Positions 40,691-52,510 of a DNA stretch of 64,000 bases are shown here, in pieces. The notes beneath the pieces were generated by a model. That model had not been told where the DNA came from and ran no database searches. It saw only the letters and a program-made list of their open reading frames with translations. The position numbers were made by a program, and so were the translations under genes. Source of the stretch: Telmatospirillum sp. (GTDB lineage: Bacteria > Pseudomonadota > Alphaproteobacteria > CACIAM-22H2); assembly GCA_020248985.1 (NCBI GenBank), contig JADCGL010000001.1:62001-126000 (forward strand), given 5' to 3'. The stretch's first letter is position 1; the number at the start of each line of letters is the position of its first letter.

Positions 40691-41791
40691 TTACGACGCG
40701 CGAAACTTGGCCAAGGCTTTGCGATCGACTTCGACGCCGAGGCCGGGGCCTTGCGGTACTTCGAGCGTGCCGTCCACGAGCGACCGGCGGTCGCCGACCG
40801 GCGCCGTGGTGATTTCGTCGCGCAAGGGATTGTCGAACACCATGCATTCGAAAATGCGGAAGGCGGGCATGGCACTCGCCAGATGCAGGCTTGCCGCAAC
40901 GCAGATGGCGCCCGACCAGCCGACATGCGGCGCGTAGCCGACATGGTGGGCGAAGGCGAGTTCGGCGATGCGGCGCGTTTCGGTGATGCCGCCCGAGCGT
41001 GCCACGTCGGGCTGAATGAGGTCGACAAGGCGTTCGGCGATCAGCTCGCGCGCCTGCCACACGGTGAAGTCGCTCTCGCCGGCCGCGAGCGGGCAGATGC
41101 CCAGCGCACGCAGGCGCCGATAGCCGTCGATATCTTCGGGCACGATCGGCTCTTCGAACCACGCATAGCCGTTGTCGTGCAGGCACTGCGCGATTTCGGC
41201 CGCCTCCTCGGGCGTATAGGCCCAGTTGGCATCGACGAAGAGCTGCGCCTTGTCGCCCACCAAAGCGGCGAGCTGGGCGATGCGCGCTTTGGCGCGCGCC
41301 ACGGGTTTGCCGATTTTGACCTTGATCGTGCGGAAGCCGAGCGCGAGGGCGGCACGCGTTTCTTCGGCTGCCCCGGCATCGTCGGTCCAGTTGATCGAGG
41401 ACGCATAGGCAGCGACGCGCGGGCGCGACAGGCCGCCCAGCAGCCGATGCACGGGCACGCCCATGCGCTTGCCCGCAATGTCCCACAAGGCGATGTCGAC
41501 GCCCGCGATCGCTTCCAGCAACATGCCGCCCGAGCGGCCCGACAGGACGCGCCGCATTTCGCCGTGCAAGGCGGCGATGTCGGCACTGTCGCGGCCGATC
41601 AAAAGCGGGGCGAGCAATTTTTCGACGATGGCGGCGTAGGCGACCGATCCGGTGCGCCCCAAACACTCGCCCCAGCCCACGAGGCCGTCGGCGGTGACGA
41701 TCTCGACGATCACGAGCTCGATTTCGGGGAAGGCGCGCGCTCCCGTCGTCTGCGTCTTGGGCAGCTTGCATTTCAGCGGATGGGCAATCAC
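40691..41791 (-). CDS. Mandelate racemase/muconate lactonizing-family (enolase superfamily) enzyme
   Basis: 366 aa from GTG 41791. Enolase-superfamily acid/base lysine in FRTIKVKIGKP, three metal ligands in FVDANWAY, WFEEPI and LAAGESDF, then IQPDVARSGGIT and the histidine in YAPHVGWSGA. Such enzymes abstract a proton next to a carboxylate, so the substrate is probably a sugar acid (dehydratase) or an epimerisable acid. The start is uncertain: GTG 41791 has no ribosome-binding site, while GGGAGGA stands 6 nt before an in-frame ATC at 41833, and a TTG lies at 41893. It follows the RpiR regulator and opens the transporter part of the operon. Confidence 0.88.
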   Translation of the reverse strand: MIAHPLKCKLPKTQTTGARAFPEIELVIVEIVTADGLVGWGECLGRTGSVAYAAIVEKLLAPLLIGRDSADIAALHGEMRRVLSGRSGGMLLEAIAGVDIALWDIAGKRMGVPVHRLLGGLSRPRVAAYASSINWTDDAGAAEETRAALALGFRTIKVKIGKPVARAKARIAQLAALVGDKAQLFVDANWAYTPEEAAEIAQCLHDNGYAWFEEPIVPEDIDGYRRLRALGICPLAAGESDFTVWQARELIAERLVDLIQPDVARSGGITETRRIAELAFAHHVGYAPHVGWSGAICVAASLHLASAMPAFRIFECMVFDNPLRDEITTAPVGDRRSLVDGTLEVPQGPGLGVEVDRKALAKFRAS

Positions 41792-41830
41792 GCGCGCGAT
41801 GGCGCCCGCAGCTAGGGCATTGGGGGCAAC

Positions 41831-41846
41831 GATGGCCGATCCTCCC
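41831..41846 (-). promoter_or_regulatory. Strong ribosome-binding site before an in-frame ATC codon
   Basis: On the minus strand GGGAGGA (41846-41840) is followed after 6 nt by ATC (41833-41831), in frame with the enolase-type gene. No ATG, GTG or TTG lies at the proper distance; the frame offers only TTG 41893 upstream and GTG 41791 downstream. It could be a rare ATC start codon. Confidence 0.4.
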
Positions 41847-41896
41847 GCTTTTTTCTTTTGTAGTCCCGCAAGTATGCGGGCAGGTTTCGGCAAATT

Positions 41897-42787
41897 CTAT
41901 GTAGTTTTGCGAATACGGCGCCGCTTGCGCGTAGTGGCCTGGCGCGGCGGAATGCGCGTCTCGGCCACACTGTCTTTGATGCGCCGCAGCCTTTCGTTGA
42001 CGGGTGCGCCAAGGGCGACGCCCACGCCCGTCACGAGAATGTCGATCACCACGCTTTGCGCAACGCGACTCACCATCGGCGCCGTAAGCTCGGTGTTTTC
42101 AAGTGCGGCCACATGCACGACGACATGCGCTTTGGCAGCAAGCGGGCTGCCGGCGCGCGTGATCGCGATCACTTTGGCCCCGGCGGCGGCGGCCGCTTCG
42201 GCCGTGCGCACGATGTCCCTGACCGCACCCGTGTGCGAAAAGCACAGCGCTACGGCGCCGGGCGACAGCGAGGCCGCCGCCATCGTCTGCAGATGGCCTT
42301 CGAGATAGGCCACGCTCGGAATGCCGTAGCGCATGAATTTCTGCTGCGCGTCGAAAGCGAGGATGCTGGCGGGGCCGTTGCCGTAGCATTCGATGCGGCT
42401 TGCCTTGTGCAGAAGATCGATGGCGCGGCGCACGGCTGCCGCATCGAGCGTGGCGCGCAGCGAATTGACCGCGAACACGGTCGAATCGAAGATCTTGGCG
42501 GCCACCACGTCGGGCCCGTCGCCGGGTGCGATCTCGCGATGCAGATAGGGCTGGCCACGCACCAGGCTTTGCGCCACGCGCAGTTTGAATTCGGGATAGC
42601 CCGAAAGGCCGAGGGCGCGCACGACGCGCAGCACGGTGGGCTCGCTCACCTTGGCCGCCGCCGCGAATGTCTTGAGCGGCATGCGCACGATCGATTCCGG
42701 ATGGTCGAGCGCGCGCTCGGCGACCCGCTTTTCGGCAGGCGCCAGATCGTCTCGCAGCACGGCCAGGCGTTCGAGCAGGTCTTCCAC
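41897..42787 (-). CDS. RpiR/MurR-family transcriptional regulator
   Basis: 296 aa. N-terminal HTH with AAAAKVSEPTVLRVVRALGLSGYPEFK (about residues 43-69), then a SIS sugar-phosphate-binding domain (IECYGNGPASILAFDAQQKF, CFSHTGAVRDIVRTAE, VIAITRAGSPLA). RpiR proteins usually respond to phosphosugars and control the adjacent sugar catabolic genes, so it likely regulates the enolase, SDR and transporter genes downstream. A strongly basic tail (TTRKRRRIRKTT) is an unusual extension. It lies 12 bp after the MBL-fold gene. Confidence 0.92.
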   Translation of the reverse strand: MEDLLERLAVLRDDLAPAEKRVAERALDHPESIVRMPLKTFAAAAKVSEPTVLRVVRALGLSGYPEFKLRVAQSLVRGQPYLHREIAPGDGPDVVAAKIFDSTVFAVNSLRATLDAAAVRRAIDLLHKASRIECYGNGPASILAFDAQQKFMRYGIPSVAYLEGHLQTMAAASLSPGAVALCFSHTGAVRDIVRTAEAAAAAGAKVIAITRAGSPLAAKAHVVVHVAALENTELTAPMVSRVAQSVVIDILVTGVGVALGAPVNERLRRIKDSVAETRIPPRQATTRKRRRIRKTT

Positions 42788-42799
42788 GACCGTGCTGCT

Positions 42800-43753
42800 T
42801 CAGCCTTGCAGGGCCCGCCACATTTCCTTGTCGCGCGCGGCCGTCCAGATGCGCGGATGCGCCAAGCCCTTGGCCTCGTCGTAGGCGCGGCTCACGCAGA
42901 ACGGCATGCAATGGTCGAAGATCACCCATTTGCCGTATTTGGGCGCCATCGCCTTGTAGGTCGCGGCATAGACCGCGTTCAGCGATTTGCCGGCTTTCAC
43001 GCCCTTCTTGGCGTGCGCCAGCAATTCCTGCACGAACAGGCGCGTGCCCGCGATGGCTTTTTTGGATGCGACGGCAGTCGTGAGGGCCGCCCCGCGGCCC
43101 GGCACCAGTTTCTGCGGCTTCAGCGCCAGGAGGGCGTCGAGTGTGGCGGGCCATTCGGCCAGTTGCGCGTCGCCGCAATAGGGCGTGGCGCCTTCTTCGA
43201 CGAGATCGCCCGCAAACAGGATGCGGTCTTTGGGGAGCCATACCACGCTGTCGCCGCGCGTGTGCCCGCCGCCGCCGGGCTGCAGGATCTGCACTTCGAG
43301 CTTGCCCAGATAGAGCGTGAGCGCCTTGTCGAAAACGATCGTGGGCCAGGTGAGGCCCGGCACGCTGTCGGCATTGCGGAACAGGCGCGGGAAGCGGCCC
43401 ACTTCCGATTTCCAATCCTGCTTGCCGCGCTCCTTGATCATCTCGAGGGTCGGGCGCGAGGCGATGATGTGCTCGGCCTTGTAGCCCGAGGCCCCCAATA
43501 CGCGTACCGCATGGTAGTGCGTGAGCACCACGTATTTGACCGGCTTGTCGGTGACTTTGCGGATATAGCGCACAAGGTCTTGCGCCATTTCCGGCGTGGC
43601 ACGCGCATCGATCACCATGCAGCAATCGTCGCCGACGACCACGCCCGAATTGGGATCGCCTTCGGCCGTCAGGCAATAGGCATTGGGCCCGAGCTTGACG
43701 AAGCTTTCGCGCTTGTCTTCGAGATCGGCGGTCGATGCGAAGGCTTTGGCCAT
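42800..43753 (-). CDS. MBL-fold protein with altered metal-binding motif
   Basis: 317 aa with metallo-beta-lactamase-like organisation. In place of HxHxDH it has HYHAVR (H79, H81 kept; Asp and third His replaced by Val and Arg). Later GGHTRGD and LFAGDLVEEG are retained. Two of the usual metal ligands are therefore missing, so the site holds one metal at most or has changed chemistry. As I recall, HYHAVRVLG occurs in a recognisable subfamily, so this is probably not a random mutation. No signal peptide. GGGAGAG lies before ATG 43753. Placed between queF (23 bp) and the RpiR gene (12 bp). Confidence 0.82.
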   Translation of the reverse strand: MAKAFASTADLEDKRESFVKLGPNAYCLTAEGDPNSGVVVGDDCCMVIDARATPEMAQDLVRYIRKVTDKPVKYVVLTHYHAVRVLGASGYKAEHIIASRPTLEMIKERGKQDWKSEVGRFPRLFRNADSVPGLTWPTIVFDKALTLYLGKLEVQILQPGGGGHTRGDSVVWLPKDRILFAGDLVEEGATPYCGDAQLAEWPATLDALLALKPQKLVPGRGAALTTAVASKKAIAGTRLFVQELLAHAKKGVKAGKSLNAVYAATYKAMAPKYGKWVIFDHCMPFCVSRAYDEAKGLAHPRIWTAARDKEMWRALQG

Positions 43754-43776
43754 GATGGTCTCTCCCCGTTGTCTTT

Positions 43777-46389
<2,613 letters not shown>

Positions 46390-46399
46390 AAACAATTCC

Positions 46400-47524
46400 T
46401 CAAGACAGGTCCCATTCGGCGCGCACGGCGGCGTCGGTTTCGCAGACCTGTCGCGTTCGCGCAAGGGCGGCGAAGGCGGGTGGATCGAGCAGGCAACGCA
46501 ATGCCCAGGCCGCCATGGCGCGCACGAGCGGCGAGGCGTCGCCGATCAGCGCATGTGCTTGAAGCGCAAGCGCGGGATCGCCGCTGTTGCCAATGGCGAT
46601 CAGCACATTGCGCACGAAACGGTCGCGGCCGATGCGCTTGACGGGCGAGCCCGCAAACAAGGCGCGAAACGCCGCATCGTCGAGGCGCGCGAGGCTGGCG
46701 AGCGCAGGCGCGGCCAGATCGGCGCGCGCGCGGAAATCGGCAAGGCCGGTGGGTTTGGCGAATTTGTTCCACGGGCACACGGCGAGGCAATCGTCGCAGC
46801 CATAGATGCGGTTGCCCATCGCCGCGCGGAATTCGCGCGCTATGTGGCCTTTGTATTCGATGCTGAGATAGGACAGGCACCGGCGCGCATCGAGCTGGTA
46901 GGGCGCGGGAAAAGCCGCCGTCGGGCAGATATCGAGGCACGCCCGGCACGCACCGCAATGGTCGCTGTCGGCCGTATCGGGCGCGAGTTCGAGCGTGGTG
47001 AACACGGCCCCCAAAAACAGCCACGAGCCGAATTCGCGCGACACGAGATTCGTGTGTTTGCCCTGCCAGCCGAGGCCGGCGGCCTGGGCGAGCGGCTTTT
47101 CCATCACGGGGGCCGTATCGACGAAGACTTTGCAGTCCCCGCCTTGCGTGGCGCACAGCCAGCGCCCGAGCGCCTTCAGCCGTTTTTTGAGCGTGTCGTG
47201 GTAGTCGCGATGGCGCGCATAGACCGAAATTACCGCGCGGTCCTTGTGCAATAGATCGTCGAGCGGATTGTGGTCGGGCCCGTAATTGGCGGCGAGCACG
47301 ATCACGCTTTTGGCATCGGGCCACAGCGTTTGCGGATCGCCGCGGCGGTCGGCATGGGTTGCCATCCAGCCCATGTCGCCGTGCCGACCCTCGGCCAGAA
47401 ATGCCGCAAGCCCGGCCTTGGCCTGCGGCAAGGCGGCCGCTTGGGCACAGCCGACGGCATCGAAGCCCAGCGCCAAGGCCTGGGTGCGGATTGCGGTCGC
47501 GTCGGGGCTTGAATTCGAGGGCAA
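46400..47524 (-). CDS. queG: Epoxyqueuosine reductase
   Basis: 374 aa cobalamin- and Fe-S-dependent enzyme for the last step of queuosine synthesis. Two 4Fe-4S motifs: [12 protein letters not shown] and [14 protein letters not shown], followed by a C-terminal HEAT-like region ([15 protein letters not shown]). The N-terminal [16 protein letters not shown] and [21 protein letters not shown] are typical. TTG 47524 (AAGG 7 nt upstream) is preferred; an ATG at 47584 would add 20 residues and leave only 18 bp to the divergent xdhA start. First gene of the queuosine run. Confidence 0.92.
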   Translation of the reverse strand: MPSNSSPDATAIRTQALALGFDAVGCAQAAALPQAKAGLAAFLAEGRHGDMGWMATHADRRGDPQTLWPDAKSVIVLAANYGPDHNPLDDLLHKDRAVISVYARHRDYHDTLKKRLKALGRWLCATQGGDCKVFVDTAPVMEKPLAQAAGLGWQGKHTNLVSREFGSWLFLGAVFTTLELAPDTADSDHCGACRACLDICPTAAFPAPYQLDARRCLSYLSIEYKGHIAREFRAAMGNRIYGCDDCLAVCPWNKFAKPTGLADFRARADLAAPALASLARLDDAAFRALFAGSPVKRIGRDRFVRNVLIAIGNSGDPALALQAHALIGDASPLVRAMAAWALRCLLDPPAFAALARTRQVCETDAAVRAEWDLS

Positions 47525-47602
47525 TGGCAGGCCTTGCAAGAGAGTGCTTATCGGTGGGATTCTTGCATGGATTAGGGTCCGCATGGCAAACGAGGCGATA
47601 CG

Positions 47603-49051
47603 TTGAGCGACACGATTCGATTTTTGTTGGGCGACCAGCCGGTGGAGATCGTCGATTGCGATCCGAACCTGACGGTTCTGGAATGGTTGCGGGGCCCGGG
47701 CGGGCGCTGCGGCACCAAAGAAGGCTGTGCCGAGGGCGATTGCGGGGCCTGCACCGTGGTGCTGGCCGAGCCCGATCCGGCCGGCGGCCTTGCCTACCGC
47801 TCGGTCAATTCCTGCATCCAATTTGTCGGCACGCTCGACGGCACGCAGCTTCTCACGGTCGAAGATCTCAAGCAGGACGGTGCTTTGCATCCTGTGCAGC
47901 AGGCGATGGTCGAAGCGCACGCCTCGCAATGCGGCTTCTGCACGCCGGGCTTCGTGATGAGCCTGTTCAAGCTCTATCGCGACTACGACGGCCCGCTGCC
48001 GCCGTCGCGCGAAATTTTGGACCGCGCTCTTGGTGGCAATCTGTGCCGCTGCACGGGCTATCGCTCGATCCTCGAGGCGGCCACGCGCATGTTCCAAAGC
48101 CCGCGCCCCGATGCGTTCGACGCCAAACGCGACGCGACCTTGGCCGTTCTGGCGAAGCTTGCGCGCAGCTCTGGCCTTGCCTATCGCGACCGTTTCTTCG
48201 CACCGACGACGATTGCCGAGCTGCAAGCCTTGCTCGGCAAACATCCGGCCGCGCGCATCCTGTCGGGCGGCACGGATCTGGGTCTCGAAGTGACGAAGGC
48301 GCATCGCAGCTTCGAGACGATCATCTATCTCGGGCGCGTGGCCGAATTGGCTGCCATCGCGCGCAGCGACAGCCATTTGACCGTCGGTGCCGCCGCGACC
48401 TGGACAAACGCCACGCAAGCGCTCGTGGCGATCTCGCCGGGCCTCGACGAAATCCTCGCGCGCTTTGCAGGCCCCCCGATCCGCAATGCGGGTACGGTCG
48501 GCGGCAATATTGCGAATGCCTCGCCCATCGGCGACGGGCCGCCGATTTTCCTGGCGCTCGATGCCGAGATCGAATTGCTGGGGCCAGCGGGCACGCGGCG
48601 CCTCAAGCTCGCCGATTTTTTCCTCGATTATCGCAAGACGGCGCGCGCGGCCGGCGAGATCGTGGCACGGTTGCATGTGCCGTTACCGAAAGCGGGCGCA
48701 TTGTTCGCGGCTTACAAAGTCTCGAAACGCCACGACGACGATATCTCGGCCGTATGCGGCGTGTTCGCGCTTGAAATCGCCGACGGGAAAATCGCCAAAG
48801 TGCGCGCGGCGTTCGGTGGCATGGCGGCGATCCCCAAGCGTGCAGCTGCGGTCGAGGCCGCTTTGCTGGGGCAGGTCTGGTCGCTCGAAACGGCCAAGGC
48901 GGCGGGTGCCGCTTTGGAGAAAGACTTCGCGCCCATCGACGATATGCGCGCCTCCGCCGCCTATCGCCTGAAGGTCGCGGCCAATCTCCTGCAGCGTTTC
49001 TGGTTCGAAACCGCAACCCAAACCGATGTGCGCGCGGTGCATTATGCTTGA
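47603..49051 (+). CDS. xdhA: Xanthine dehydrogenase small subunit (2Fe-2S and FAD domains)
   Basis: 482 aa. Two 2Fe-2S clusters: [18 protein letters not shown] with a later Cys, and CGFCTPG with [11 protein letters not shown]. The FAD domain follows, with [13 protein letters not shown] and [22 protein letters not shown]. It passes electrons from the molybdenum subunit to NAD. Start TTG 47603, with GAGG a few bases upstream; divergent from queG. The reading ends with an 8-bp overlap with xdhB. Confidence 0.95.
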   Translation: MSDTIRFLLGDQPVEIVDCDPNLTVLEWLRGPGGRCGTKEGCAEGDCGACTVVLAEPDPAGGLAYRSVNSCIQFVGTLDGTQLLTVEDLKQDGALHPVQQAMVEAHASQCGFCTPGFVMSLFKLYRDYDGPLPPSREILDRALGGNLCRCTGYRSILEAATRMFQSPRPDAFDAKRDATLAVLAKLARSSGLAYRDRFFAPTTIAELQALLGKHPAARILSGGTDLGLEVTKAHRSFETIIYLGRVAELAAIARSDSHLTVGAAATWTNATQALVAISPGLDEILARFAGPPIRNAGTVGGNIANASPIGDGPPIFLALDAEIELLGPAGTRRLKLADFFLDYRKTARAAGEIVARLHVPLPKAGALFAAYKVSKRHDDDISAVCGVFALEIADGKIAKVRAAFGGMAAIPKRAAAVEAALLGQVWSLETAKAAGAALEKDFAPIDDMRASAAYRLKVAANLLQRFWFETATQTDVRAVHYA

Positions 49052-51338
49052 GACGTTCAAGACCGTCGGCAAACCCATCGCGCACGACAGTGCCGCCAAG
49101 CAAGTCGCCGGCGAAGCGCTCTATATCGACGATATCCGCGCCCCCGAAGGCACGCTGCATGCCTATTGCGTGCTGAGCCGGAAGGCGCATGCGCGCATCG
49201 TGTCGATCGATCTTGCGGCTGCACGTGCCTATCCGGGCGTGGGAGCGGCGATTTCGGCCGCCGACATTCCGGGCAAAAACGAGGTCGGTCCGATCTACAA
49301 GGGCGAGCCGTTTTTGGCGCAAGGTATTGTCGAGTATATCGGCCAGCCTGTTGTCGCGATCGCGGCAAGTTCGATCAAGATCGCGCGCGCCGCGGCAAAG
49401 CTTGTGCGCATTGTCTACGAAGATCTGCCGCCGGTCCTGACGATCGAAGAAGCGCTCGCCAAAGAATTCTATCTCGCCAAACCCTACCAGATGAAAATCG
49501 GCGATGCGGCGGCGGCTTTGGCGGCGGCCCCGCATCGTCTCAAAGGCACGTTCGCCAACGGCGCGCAGGACCATTTCTATCTCGAAGGTCAAATCGCCCT
49601 TGCCGTCCCGCAAGAAGGCGGCGAGATGGCGATCTGGTCGTCCACGCAGCACCCGACCGAAGTGCAGAAGATGGTGGCGGGTGCGCTCGACCTGCCGGCC
49701 AACGCCGTCACCTGCGAATTGCGCCGCATGGGCGGGGGCTTCGGCGGCAAGGAAACGCAGCCCGCGATCATCGCCTGCATTGCGGCCGTGCTCGCCTACA
49801 CGGCCAAGCGCCCGGTCAAATATCGCGTCGATCGCGACGACGATTTCATGATGACCGGCAAGCGCCACGATTTCCTCGTGCGCTACGAGGTCGGCTACGA
49901 CGACGACGGTCGCCTGCTCGCCCTCGATATTTCCTTTGCCGCGCGCGGCGGCCATGTGGCGGATTTGACCACGTCGATCGTGGATCGCGCGCTCTTCCAC
50001 ACCACGAACTGCTATTTCGTGCCGCATGTGACGGCGACGGGCTATGCGTGCAAGACGCACACGCAGTCCAACACGGCGTTTCGCGGCTTCGGCGGCCCGC
50101 AAGGCATGCTGGCGGCCGAGCATGTGGTGGACCGCGTGGCGCGGCGCTTGGGCAAGGATCCGCTGGCGCTCCGCCAGCTCAATTTCTTCGGGCAGGCCCC
50201 GCGCGACGTCACGCATTACGGCCAGCGCGTCGAAGATTTTGTGGCCGACAAGATCGTCGCCGAACTTGCCGCCGATGTGGGCTATGCCGAACGGCGCCGG
50301 GCCATCGACGCGTTCAACGCTAGTTCGCCCGTGCTGAAAAAGGGGCTGGCCTTGACGCCCGTGATGTTCGGCGTGTCCTTCACGGCGATCCAGTTCAACC
50401 AGGCCGGCGCGCTTGTGCATGTCTATACCGACGGCTCGATTGCGCTCAACCACGCCGGCACGGAAATGGGCCAGGGCCTGCACACGAAAATCTGCCAGAT
50501 CGTGGCCGACGAATTCGCGGTCCCGCTCGAGACCGTGCGCATCGCCGCCACCAACACCGGCAAAGTGCCGAACACTTCGGCCACGGCCGCGTCGGCCGGC
50601 TCCGACCTCAACGGCAAAGCCGCCCAAGCGGCCGCGCGCACGATCAAAGCGCGCATCGCCCAGTATCTTGCGGGCGCCGCCGGCCTGCCCGAAAGCGAGG
50701 TGCTGTTTGCGGGCGGCCAAGTGCAGGTCGGTGCAACGTCGCTGCCGTTCAAAGACGCGGTGCAGAAGGCCTACAATGCCCGCATCCAATTGTCGGCGAC
50801 GGGTTTCTACCGCACGCCCAAAATCCATTTCGACCGGGCGACGGCCAAGGGCCGTCCCTACTATTATTTCGCGTACGGGGCGGCCTATGTCGAAGCGACA
50901 ATCGACACGCTGACCGGCGAATACGCATTCGACCGTGCCGAGCTGCTGCACGATGCCGGCCGCTCGCTCAATCCGGCCATCGATCTGGGCCAGGTCGAAG
51001 GCGGGTTCGTGCAGGGCATGGGCTGGCTCACGACCGAGGAAATCTGGTTCGATGCGAGCGGGCGTCTGCGCACGCATGCGCCCTCCACCTACAAAATCCC
51101 GATCGCGCGCGATTTGCCGCGCCAGTTCCGCGCGCGCCTGTGGGCGGCGGGCGAAAACCGCGAAGAGTCGATCCACCGCTCCAAGGCCGTCGGCGAGCCG
51201 CCTTTGATGCTCGGCAATGCCGCGTTTTTCGCACTTCAGGATGCGGTCGCGGCGGCCGTGCCCGGCCGCGAGGCCCTGCTGGTCGCGCCGGCCACGCCCG
51301 AGCGCGTGCTGATGACCATCGCTGCGGCCGCGCCATGA
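49044..51338 (+). CDS. xdhB: Xanthine dehydrogenase large, molybdenum-binding subunit
   Basis: 764 aa. Molybdopterin cytosine/guanine dinucleotide-binding enzyme that hydroxylates hypoxanthine and xanthine to urate. GGGFGGKETQ, the substrate-positioning arginine in TAFRGFGGPQG, MGQGLHTKICQI and the catalytic glutamate in SKAVGEPPLML are all present. These are the residues seen in true xanthine dehydrogenases. ATG 49044 overlaps xdhA by 8 bp; overlaps xdhC by 4 bp. Confidence 0.95.
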   Translation: MLETFKTVGKPIAHDSAAKQVAGEALYIDDIRAPEGTLHAYCVLSRKAHARIVSIDLAAARAYPGVGAAISAADIPGKNEVGPIYKGEPFLAQGIVEYIGQPVVAIAASSIKIARAAAKLVRIVYEDLPPVLTIEEALAKEFYLAKPYQMKIGDAAAALAAAPHRLKGTFANGAQDHFYLEGQIALAVPQEGGEMAIWSSTQHPTEVQKMVAGALDLPANAVTCELRRMGGGFGGKETQPAIIACIAAVLAYTAKRPVKYRVDRDDDFMMTGKRHDFLVRYEVGYDDDGRLLALDISFAARGGHVADLTTSIVDRALFHTTNCYFVPHVTATGYACKTHTQSNTAFRGFGGPQGMLAAEHVVDRVARRLGKDPLALRQLNFFGQAPRDVTHYGQRVEDFVADKIVAELAADVGYAERRRAIDAFNASSPVLKKGLALTPVMFGVSFTAIQFNQAGALVHVYTDGSIALNHAGTEMGQGLHTKICQIVADEFAVPLETVRIAATNTGKVPNTSATAASAGSDLNGKAAQAAARTIKARIAQYLAGAAGLPESEVLFAGGQVQVGATSLPFKDAVQKAYNARIQLSATGFYRTPKIHFDRATAKGRPYYYFAYGAAYVEATIDTLTGEYAFDRAELLHDAGRSLNPAIDLGQVEGGFVQGMGWLTTEEIWFDASGRLRTHAPSTYKIPIARDLPRQFRARLWAAGENREESIHRSKAVGEPPLMLGNAAFFALQDAVAAAVPGREALLVAPATPERVLMTIAAAAP

Positions 51339-52165
51339 CCTTGCTGCCAGTCCCCAGCGAAGATTGGCTCGGCGCGCTGGCGAACGCACGCGCGCACGGT
51401 ATCGGTGCCACGCTCGTGACGATTCTCGAAACAGAGGGCTCGGCCCCGCGTGAAGGCGGCACCAAGATGCTCGTCACGGCCGACGGCCAGACGGGTTCGA
51501 TCGGCGGCGGCCATCTCGAACTCAAAGCGCTCGAAAAAGCGCGCGCGCTGCTGGCCGATACAACCGCGCGCCCGCATATCGAGCGCTATGCGCTGGGGCC
51601 ATCCTTGGGCCAATGCTGCGGCGGCTCGGTCACTTTGCTGTTCGAGCCGTTTGCGGCCGCCGCTTGGAACGTCTGGATCTTCGGGGCGGGGCACGTGGGC
51701 AAAGCGCTTGTGCATCAACTGGCGGGCCTGCCCTTGCGGGTGGTGCTCGCCGATGCGCGCCCGGCGCAGTTCCCGGACGCGTTGCCGGCCAATTGCACGA
51801 AACTCGTCGAGTCCGTGCTCGAAGATGCGGTCAAAGACGTGCAGCCGGGGGCTGCGGCGCTTGTGATGACGCACAGCCACGATCTCGATCTTATGCTCGT
51901 CGAGCGACTCTTGCGGCGCGGCGATCTGTCGTACGTTGGGCTTATCGGCTCGGCCAGCAAACGCAAGCGCTTCGAAGCGCGCCTGTCGGCCAAGGGCGTC
52001 GATTGGAAAGATCTCGTCTGCCCGATCGGCCTGCCCACGATCGACGACAATCATCCGCACGCGATCGCGATCGGCGTTGCCGCACAGCTGCTGCAGGTAC
52101 GGGCGGCGCGCATTGCCGCCGCCCGCCCGCAACCGGAATTGACGGCCGTTAGACTGCCGCGATAA
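51335..52165 (+). CDS. xdhC: Xanthine dehydrogenase accessory protein XdhC
   Basis: 276 aa. Inserts sulfurated molybdenum cofactor into XdhB. N-terminal XdhC/CoxI domain with GSAPREGGTKMLV and GQTGSIGGGHLE, then PSLGQCCGGSVTLLFE; the C-terminal Rossmann domain has FGAGHVGKAL and YVGLIGSASKRKRFEARL. Overlaps xdhB by 4 bp (ATGA), so xdhABC is one operon. Its 3' end overlaps the convergent RidA-like gene by 17 bp. Confidence 0.95.
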   Translation: MTLLPVPSEDWLGALANARAHGIGATLVTILETEGSAPREGGTKMLVTADGQTGSIGGGHLELKALEKARALLADTTARPHIERYALGPSLGQCCGGSVTLLFEPFAAAAWNVWIFGAGHVGKALVHQLAGLPLRVVLADARPAQFPDALPANCTKLVESVLEDAVKDVQPGAAALVMTHSHDLDLMLVERLLRRGDLSYVGLIGSASKRKRFEARLSAKGVDWKDLVCPIGLPTIDDNHPHAIAIGVAAQLLQVRAARIAAARPQPELTAVRLPR

Positions 52166-52496
52166 CCGCGATTTCGACGAAATACTGCGGACCGGCGAGT
52201 TTGGCTTCGACGGTCGCGCGCGCGGGCGTGTGGCCGGCCACAACCCAGCCGTCCCACACCGCATTCATGTCGGCAAAGCTGCGCATATCGGCAAGCCAGA
52301 TATTGGCCGACAGCAGCTTGGTCTTGTCGGTTGCGGCCATCGCCAGCAGCTCGTCGATCTGGGCCAGAATCTGCTGCGTCTGCTTCTTGACGTCGGCTAC
52401 GGGGTCGGCCGCGACTTGGCCTGCGACATAGACGGTCGAGCCATGCACGGTCGCCTGGCTCATGCGTGCGCCTGGCTTCAGGTATTTGACGGTCAT
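52149..52496 (-). CDS. RidA/YjgF-family protein
   Basis: 115 aa. RidA fold with STVYVAGQVAADPVADVKKQTQQILAQIDELL and the closing PARATVEAKLAGPQYFVEI. The arginine that positions enamine/imine substrates in active RidA is present in PARAT. May deaminate reactive imines; many paralogues act in specific catabolic operons. Downstream (14 bp) of the SsuC-type permease on the same strand, so the two may be linked. Start ATG 52496. Confidence 0.9.
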   Translation of the reverse strand: MTVKYLKPGARMSQATVHGSTVYVAGQVAADPVADVKKQTQQILAQIDELLAMAATDKTKLLSANIWLADMRSFADMNAVWDGWVVAGHTPARATVEAKLAGPQYFVEIAVIAAV

Positions 52497-52510
52497 CGGA
52501 AATGCCTCTG

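Noticed and set aside
48603-51389. Minus-strand frame of over 900 codons opposite xdhB
   Set aside because: XdhB on the plus strand has all expected residues. The antisense translation has no homology that I can see.
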